A stretch of DNA of 63,089 bases from Gnetum montanum. Its lineage: Eukaryota > Streptophyta > Gnetopsida > Gnetales > Gnetaceae. The stretch covers positions 584,000-647,088 of the forward strand of contig MNCI01004661.1 in the NCBI GenBank assembly GCA_015680685.1, in the 5' to 3' direction. A program made the translations under genes and the position numbers. The stretch's first letter is position 1, and the number at the start of each line of letters is the position of its first letter. Of the stretch, positions 56,839 through 63,089 are shown piece by piece. The notes under the pieces are model-generated. The model did not search any database and was not told where the DNA came from. It saw only the letters and a program-made list of their open reading frames with translations.

Positions 56839-59335
56839 CTATGAAGCCTTATTTGATGGAGGAACGTTTAGAGGCTCAACCACTTGTGGTTGTGAGAGCT
56901 TGTTTGGGCTTTTGGTTCTGAAGAAAGATATTCTCCTTCTATGGTTGTTAGAACCAGTAGTGGGTTGAAGGTTTACAGCTCTCATAGCATTGCGTTGCTG
57001 CAGTTGAGTGGGGAGTTCCCCTTGCATCACTGGAGCAGGTGTTAGTGGAGCTATTGATGTAAGAGTTGTGGATGGGTTCAGAGGATGGTATGCATGTGGT
57101 GTGTCTCTTCCAAGAGAAGGAGTCCTATAATACTCCTGAGCTTGGTAGTGATGTGATGGTGTCACACAACCAATAGAGTCATGTGGAGAGATTGGTTGCT
57201 GCACATAGTAGCCATATGGATTTGGTTGCTGGTAAGGATATTGTTGTCTCGACGGTAGCATCCCCCATGACTATGGGTATTGCCACTACTGGTGTTGCTT
57301 GATAGGTTGTGGTGGAGTTCCACTTGGATAATACATTAAGGATTGATGGAATTACCTTGGGTTACCTTAGGGATAAGGTAACCTTTGGGGTGCTTGCTGT
57401 TTATTAAGTCTTGGGTTGAGTGCATACACCCCAGACTCTTGCAGATGTGAGATTATTGGGAAACATCCTTTAGGATGGTCATATTGGTAGATCTCACATC
57501 CATCGTCATTGTCCATATCAGAGTCCACAACCTCATTGGTGATGGTCATTTTACCCTTACCTTTGTTACATGCATGGTCCAAATCCCTCTTTTTCTTTTT
57601 ATCATGGTCAGTAACTCGCTCCTTAGACTCCTCTATGATTTTTAGAACAGTTTTGAATCTACTATTTAAGGAGTCCACATTTGATCTACCTTAGCCGACA
57701 CTTCGGTTGTTAATTTCTAAAGTAGAAAGGTTTTCCTACTCACTAACTCTTCGAGTGGTGACTCATCCTCCTCCTCATAGAATCTCACTCCCCTCTTTCA
57801 AAGGGAAGGATTGCGGTTGTATTCTTCTGTGCTCTCTCTCTTACGTAGCTCTCCTTCTTCCTTAGCTACTTGCTCCAACAATCTATGAACCTCATGGAAC
57901 CTAAGTTTAGATAATCTCCCTTGGGCATATGTCCCAAGGGTTCTCCTGGTTTCATGTCTTAGTCCATCTATGAGGTGGCGAAGTTGATCCTATTATGAGT
58001 AACCATGGCCCAGGCAATGATGTAGCAATGCATAATGTCAGCCCATGGAAGCATCCAAGGGTTCACGATTACCCTAATTCCATCCTTGGATCTATTTTTG
58101 CAAGTTGGACACTTGGGAGTACATTTGATATTTATTGTTAAATAGTTCTAGCATTGTACTCCATCATCTAATGGATTTCGGTTCTAAGGACCGGTATCAA
58201 TTTTCTGCTTCTTTTATGAGTGTCCTTGGGAATAGATTTAACTTCTACGACTCATTTTCAATATTCTGCAAGGCATAGGCATCATGGAATGCCTATAGAT
58301 GGTTCTGTGGATCAGCGTTCTATCCCCCCTCAAACCGTGAGATATTATTCATGTCTAGTCTCTTGATTTGGCTATCTTTCTGGTGCCTTGTAGGTATTCT
58401 CACAACCTCTAGAATGTCTAACATACTCTGGGTTGTTATTAGGGGTTCTTTGTTGTCATTTCTCTCATGACATCTATGATGCCTACGTAGTTCCCTACTT
58501 TTCCTTCTTCCATGCCTTGATTCTCTTGAATGCCCTTGTCCTCGCTCTCGACTCTCTTGTAAAGGTTCTCATCTTGCTTACCCTTATCCTCACGGTGAGG
58601 TTCTTTGTGACTGCATCATAATGTTGAAGGAGAGGGTAAATGTTGCAATGAAGGGGAAGAAGAAGGAGAACCATTGCCATGACGATGTTTCCTACCTTCT
58701 CTTCAGTGATCTCGACCCCGATCGTGATGACGATCAGAATGCTCACCCTTATCTTGTGTTTGTGTTCCCTCATTGAACACTTGGTGTTCGTGGGAATCAG
58801 AACCAAGGTTGTGTATTGTGGAGTGAAGGTTCTGATACACCACCTCCTCACCATCATTAAGAGGGGGAATATTGTTTTGTTGAGAACCTATTAAAATAGG
58901 TTCATCACCCTTAATTTCTCTTATGATGGGCGAAGCATTATGGGGTCCTTTGCCCTTCAATGATGTGTGATAACTCTCCTACCGCGAATCCCATTGACAT
59001 TGTGCTTCTGTGAGATGGTATTCCCTTGCATTGTAATCGCATGCAATGTACTTAGTGTATAATTTTGACATGCCAATTCATGCAAGGGCACAAAGGAGCA
59101 TGTTGGGGGCAGCTCTGTCTGGAGGCAACACTATGTTACCCTCCAAGTCTCTCCAACGTAGTTGTTCATATTGATGGAAGAAAAAGGTAAAGTCGGGAAT
59201 ATATTCATCATGATGAACATATACCACACTGAATTGTTGAGGAACTGATGGATTTTGGTTATGTGCATTGTGCCACCGACTGCCTCTAGTGTTGGTCTTA
59301 GGCAGTGAAGTGCCTTTATGAGAAGAAGAAGACAT
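56839..59335 (-). pseudogene. gag of element D
   Basis: The ATG at 59335 opens MSSSSHKGTSLPKTNTRGS and reads to about 59078 (FFFHQYEQLRWRDLEGNIVL). Next come VVYQNLHSTIHNLGSDSHEH and a charged RDH-rich region (58857-58500), the capsid region in broken frames (58400-57900), a helix plus zinc-knuckle-like EIYQYDHPKGCFPI (57678-57367; first Cys pair damaged), and a proline/glutamine tail (57261-56839). Same order as A and more interruptions in the core. Confidence 0.8.
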
Positions 59336-59461
59336 TGTTATCTTGTCAGTGTGCTATTGACCGTTGTTTAAATTTTCTTCTTATTAACCCTAAGGGTTTG
59401 TTTAAGCTTCCCAATGATGTGGATGATTTCCTATGTTCTACTTAGCACACAAACAACTTAG

Positions 59462-59479
59462 TCCCTAGCAACGGCGCCA
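59462..59479 (-). other. primer-binding site of element D, tRNA-Asp type
   Basis: Minus strand TGGCGCCGTTGCTAGGGA, differing from the intact site at 61697 by two adjacent-region substitutions near its 3' end. Confidence 0.88.
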
Positions 59480-59480
59480 A

Positions 59481-60266
59481 TGATGAATGGCGAGGTACCC
59501 CTACACTCAATCATACGAATACGAGGATCTCACGCGTGATTCGGTCGAACTCCAAGGACTAAGTGTTTACGCACCTTTTGGAACACTTAAGGTTAATCAA
59601 TCGTTATCTTCTCAGACTTACTTGTATTGTCATGGTTCTATGGTTAAGTAAGTCTAAGGTATATGATTTTTATGTCTTTTATGTTTTTATCGCCTATGCT
59701 AAGAGAGGAAAGGGTGAAGAGACTAAGTAACTAACTTCAACTAACTAAGCTTTAATTGTCCTAGCATTAGTATCCATTCCCACTTTTTGTTCACACCTTG
59801 AACAAATGCAACGCTACTGGGATTACCAAACGCTATTCGTTACTGGGATTACCAAGTGTAACGCACGTGCTCGAAGCGGTCGTACTGAATGCACTTAACT
59901 ATGAGAGTTGAGGGTTGAGAGAGATTAAGTCCTTAAGAAAGCATTTAAACATTTAACAATAATTAAAGTCCTATTTAGCTTAGTCCATATGCTGCAATGT
60001 TTATCCAAAATTTCATCTTTATTGCTGTACACAATTCTATGCTTAGGTACAGAATTGCTTGAATAAAGATCCGATCACTTTGGGACTCCTACTGCGGGCA
60101 CATGGAAATTATTTTATCTCTAGAATGGTAAAACTACTAGAGTTTAGCTAAGGGTTTAGATCTAGATGGGGAAATAAGGGAAAGCCACCTCTTATTTATA
60201 GAACTAGTGACGGGCTATGATATCGCGTACGTGATATCGCGGCCTATGCGATATCGCGTCCCATCA
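59481..60266 (-). repeat. element D 5' LTR (786 bp)
   Basis: Plus-strand ends TGATGAATGGCGAGG and GCGTCCCATCA. A TATA box lies near 60190-60199. Two to three GATATCGCG units follow on the plus strand (60218-60260). Close to the partner LTR, with mostly transition differences. Confidence 0.92.
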
Positions 60267-60545
60267 CTTACATACATTCATAGCTTACATATCTCAAGGA
60301 AATACAAATTTTCTAAAGTAGTTCTTAAGAATTCACGAGATCATGATTGATATTTTTAGGGAATGCAATGGTTGAGAAAATGGAATATATCTTAGGAGGA
60401 TGTGTATTAAAATCTTAAGAATATTTGCTAGCTAGTCAAGAAAAAGCATTTAACACAGATGTAGACTAATATGGAAGGTAAGAGACAATTTTATTTATAC
60501 CAAATTAGATCTAATAAACTAGATGTATAATGATGAATTGTGTTT
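60267..60545. other. host sequence right of element D
   Basis: AT-rich; continues the DNA interrupted at 53180. Nothing recognised. Confidence 0.5.
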
Positions 60546-60674
60546 TGATGTGCTCTGATATCATATATGTGATATCAAAGCCTTGATATTGAATACCCAA
60601 TATTGAACCCCAAGATGCAATGTTGAATATCTAATATGGTGGAGTATATGTTGGCCTATAAATATAGTACTTGG
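60546..60674 (+). repeat. truncated B-like LTR (U3 and TATA only)
   Basis: It starts TGATGTGCTC. It contains GATATTGAATACCCAATATT and AATGTTGAATATCTAATAT self-complementary units and ends CCTATAAATATAGTACTTGG, the complement of the TATA region of element B (25820-25840). Element H begins at 60675, so this older LTR was interrupted just after its TATA box. The remainder must lie beyond the window. Confidence 0.7.
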
Positions 60675-60700
60675 TGATGAGACGCGGTCTGCGTCGGCCA

Positions 60701-60829
60701 TGATATCGCGTACGCGATATCGCGTCTGACGCGATATCGCATCCCCCGCGATATCGCGTACGCGATATAGCGTCCTTCCCTGCGATATCGCGTACGCGAT
60801 ATCGCAGTTAGCTGCCATGTCTATAAATA
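60701..60829 (+). promoter_or_regulatory. U3 promoter of element H: palindrome array and TATA box
   Basis: At least five GCGATATCGC-type units. The segment 60781-60806 is a perfect 26-bp palindrome centred on CGCGTACGCG. The TATA box (60822-60829) follows 16 bases later, so the array occupies the upstream-element position of the LTR promoter. It is very CpG-rich compared with the window. Confidence 0.75.
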
Positions 60830-61228
60830 AGAGGCGGCTCTCCCTTATTCAGGATCCCAGTTTTAGAGTAGCGAAGCTCTGGCAGTTTGATCCCTCCAGA
60901 GTTAGAATTTTTCCCGTGTCTGCCCGCAGTGTGGTGAATGTGATTGTACGGTGTCTTTATTCGAGTGTGCCGTACTTGGACACGCACATGACCGGCAATA
61001 AAGATCGAGATTACTTCATCATTGCAGCATTCACTTAGTTTATTTATTTGTTATTTATTTAATGTTATTTATTGCTTTCATAGCGCGGTGTGAGTACGAC
61101 TTAACTACGAGCATCTACGGGTGTGTACGGCTAGTTAAGGAATCGGTTACTCATCGCGATTAGTTTCTCACCCTTAAACTCCTAGAAGCGGAACGAGTAC
61201 GACTTGATTACGAGCATTTAAGTGTGAC

Positions 61229-61352
61229 TGCTTGGTAGCCCAGTGGTGTAGCTAGGGGGATCTACGCTTGGTAACCCAGTGGCGTATTTGGGGTCTGCGC
61301 TTGGTAATCCCAGTGGCGTACCTAGGCCTATGCTTGGTAGTCCCAGTGGCAG
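61229..61352 (+). repeat. four-copy tandem repeat in element H R-U5
   Basis: Four units of about 34 bp, each with GCTTGGTA-(A/G)-(T)CCCAGTGGCG(TA). The LTRs of A and D carry related single or double motifs (TTTGGTAACCACGG-like on the minus strand). Array growth partly explains the longer LTR here. Confidence 0.8.
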
Positions 61353-61696
61353 TCGTGCACGAAGTCCAAGATGTGTACGGTTGATCAAGGAATCGGTTGC
61401 TCGTCGCACTTAGGCTAGATTAGATTTTCTTACCCTTTTCCTCTTAGCTTAGATTAGTTAACATTATTTTCCACTGCCATCAGGAGTAGCGTTAGAATTA
61501 GAACACATCATACACCTCATCTAGACTAAACCATACGTGACATATGCAAAACTAGTCTAGATGGGAAGACAGCGAACTGCGACCTAAGGCTAACTATCTA
61601 GGTGCCACAACTAGTCCATCTGCAGAGGTCGACCGGATCGTGCATGCGACGCTCGTTTCGTATGGTTGAGTGTAGGGGTACCTCGCCACTCATCAT

Positions 61697-61714
61697 TGGC
61701 GCCGTTGCCGGGGA
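61697..61714 (+). other. intact primer-binding site, tRNA-Asp
   Basis: TGGCGCCGTTGCCGGGGA, one base after the 5' LTR, complementary to the 3' 18 bases of plant tRNA-Asp(GTC) including CCA. It serves as the reference for the mutated sites in A, B and D, and such a site is typical of Athila-group elements. Confidence 0.95.
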
Positions 61715-61827
61715 TGGTGCTAGTTATCTAGATTAGTTATATCATACAAGGTTGCTGTAAAGAACTTAATGATATATCTCTTAAAAAGAAGAATTATTAA
61801 AAAAGTCACATAAATTCACACACAACA

Positions 61828-63089
61828 ATGCCTCTCCTACAAGATGATAATAATGCCACACCTAGTGAGGAAGTTCATTGGAGAACTAATGAGCTATATG
61901 ACGATGAAGATTGGAGTATACAACCTGAAGTGGGAGTTTCTTATAAGCATGAACAAAAACAACGTCATCACAACACACGAAAGCATAACTTACCTGATGA
62001 CGATGAACCCCCACTGGCCACTACAAGCTTAACGCAAGTACAAGAGCCATTTGAATCTCGTGTAGGCATCGTAAAGAGAGCTGACTACCCAGGCTCGATT
62101 TAAATAATTTTCCTACATTTTCAGGAGGCTATGACTTAGATCCGCATCAATATTTACTAGCCTTCTACGATGCCTACACATGGAACAACATTGATAACAG
62201 TTGGCAAAAACTGAAGCTCTTTCCTAGGACACTCGTTGACCAAGCAAAAGTATGGTATAGATCGTTAAAACCAAATTCGATACGACGTTGGTCAACAATG
62301 GTAGAAGTCTTTAATGAAAACTATCAAACCTACACAAGAGTGTCAGCCTTGAGGAAACAAATCCAAGGATGGAAACAAGAAAAACATGAACCCTTAGACA
62401 TGGCCTTAGAAAGATATTATTCAATGTTAAACAACTGTCCAGGCCATGGGTTTTCCGAGGAAAGGCTAATGTACCATATCATTGATGGGCTACGTAATGA
62501 AACAAGAGAGACCTTAGGAACGTATGCCCGAGGTCAACTATACAGCCTACGAAACCATTAAATCCAAGAGCTTATTAAGCGGGTAGCAAAAGAAGAAGGA
62601 GAATTAGCTACATGGGAGAGTGTTGAAAAACATCAACGGGACCAAAATCACAACTCAACAAAGGTCCATGATCATAACAAGGAGAGATCAAAAAATCTTA
62701 AGGTGGAAACATCATCTTTGCCAATACAACAATCGTTAGAAGAAGCGGAGGCAAAGATCAATAAGATGTTGGAATGGATGAATCGAAAGTGTGGAGAATA
62801 TATCAACATCATTGGAGATAGAGTTTTGACAACCCAAGAAGCAGGGCGAAATCATAGACATTCGGAAAGAAGGAATGAAGGGACTAAGTGCTCAACTGCC
62901 AATCCTACATATGAATGCAACATATGCTTCTACGATCACCCCAAGGGCCAATGCCCAATCTTATTACATCTACATGTGCATTGGGGAAACACGTTACATC
63001 CGGAGTTCATACAGAGATACTGTGGTAGACCACAGTGGCAACAATCCCAGTCGTGGGGGAATCCACCCTTAGACTGGAGGCACCCTTCA
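61828..63089 (+). pseudogene. gag of element H, nearly intact, incomplete at window end
   Basis: The ATG at 61828 (MPLLQDDNNATPSEEVHW) follows the primer site by 113 bases. The frame runs to RADYPGSI (62103). A one-base shift near 62090 leads into the capsid-like domain: FSGGYDLDPHQYLLAF, KLFPRTLVDQAKVWYRSL, RRWSTMVEVFNENYQ, LRKQIQGWKQEKHEPL, MYHIIDGLRNETRETLGTY. One nonsense codon (62559-62561) follows. Then come a charged helix (AKEEGELATWES), a probable coiled coil (LEEAEAKINKMLEWM) and a zinc knuckle CNICFYDHPKGQCPI (C-x2-C-x3-H-x4-C). Only about 45% identical by eye to A gag. It lacks the long Ser/Arg-rich N-terminal part of A and D. Confidence 0.85.

Larger units (their letters stand above)
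53181..60266 (-). mobile_element. LTR element D: Athila-like, gag-protease only, sister of A
   Basis: 7.09 kb with LTRs at 53181-54000 and 59481-60266, a tRNA-Asp-type primer site (59462-59479), gag, protease, linker and 1.9 kb of non-coding DNA ending in the polypurine tract (from 54001). As in A, RT, RNase H and integrase are absent. Flanks ATTAC (53176-53180) and CTTAC (60267-60271) form a 5-bp duplication with one difference. Confidence 0.9.
60675..61695 (+). repeat. element H 5' LTR (1021 bp)
   Basis: Ends TGATGAGACGCGG and GCCACTCATCA. U3 holds the best-preserved palindrome array of the window (60701-60806). The TATA box TATAAATA is at 60822-60829. R-U5 contains a four-copy tandem repeat CGCTTGGTAACCCAGTGGCG (units near 61229, 61265, 61299, 61331). 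It also has duplicated blocks GAGTACGACTT..TTACGAGCAT (61091 and 61195) and AAGGAATCGGTT..TC (61138 and 61388). Confidence 0.92.
60675..63089 (+). mobile_element. LTR element H: Athila-like, 5' part, runs off the window
   Basis: The only element of the superfamily on the plus strand with a complete 5' LTR (60675-61695), an intact tRNA-Asp primer site and a gag with just one clear frameshift and one nonsense codon. It is the least decayed copy. Its LTR is longer than those of A-D because of internal duplications. Whether it carries pol or ORF3 cannot be seen. Confidence 0.9.

Noticed and set aside
60701-60806. CRISPR-like or satellite array from repeated GCGATATCGC
   Set aside because: Units are palindromes without regular unique spacers, inside an LTR promoter of a plant element.
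61218-61409. Minus ORF with LGLPS repeats (63 codons)
   Set aside because: Product of the four-copy DNA repeat in the H LTR.

Overview
The window is repeat-dominated nuclear DNA from a land plant with a retrotransposon-rich genome. I see no confident host protein-coding gene, rRNA or tRNA. Almost every recognisable feature is a decayed retroelement, usually nested in another. The species cannot be named from the sequence. The plant assignment rests on a primer-binding site matching plant tRNA-Asp, Athila-like gag and protease motifs, and plant-type LINEs with a zf-RVT domain.

Layout. 1-2.7 kb: AT-rich sequence with short duplications and a tandem pair of tRNA-promoter (SINE-like) units. 2.8-13.2 kb: LINE-1 ORF2 (minus), split in its endonuclease domain by LTR element A (5934-12965). 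13.2-16.9 kb: LINE-1 upstream sequence, LINE-2 ORF1 (plus) and unassigned DNA. 16.9-17.8 kb: a solo LTR with a perfect 5-bp target duplication. 17.8-22.0 kb: element E (plus), a deletion derivative keeping an LTR start, the integrase tail and a third ORF. 22.0-38 kb: element F (plus, a different Ty3 lineage with a tRNA-Met-like primer site), split in gag by element B (25095-35156, minus, gag-pol). 38.2-39.6 kb: gag fragment G. 39.6-40.4 kb: LINE-3 (plus), split near codon 8 of ORF2 by element C (40380-51969, minus, gag-pol-ORF3). 53.2-60.3 kb: element D (minus), a sister of A. 60.5-60.7 kb: a B-like LTR start broken by element H. 60.7 kb to the end: element H (plus), the youngest-looking copy, with its 5' LTR, primer site and gag, running off the window.

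Elements A, B, C, D, E, H, G and the solo LTR belong to one Athila-like Ty3 superfamily. They share TGATGAG...CTCATCA termini, a tRNA-Asp primer site where that region survives, related gag proteins, a T-rich tract after pol, and a conserved 3' non-coding region ending in a G-rich polypurine tract. They differ in cargo. C and E carry a third ORF, B carries gag-pol only, and A and D keep gag and protease but have lost reverse transcriptase, RNase H and integrase at nearly the same place. A and D therefore look like a non-autonomous family that was mobilised in trans.

The most interesting signals are two. First, self-complementary repeat arrays lie just upstream of the TATA box in the LTRs, with a different motif in each subfamily and unstable copy number. 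Second, the same architecture (inverted repeat plus TATA) recurs inside elements C and E between pol and ORF3, which suggests an internal promoter for that ORF.
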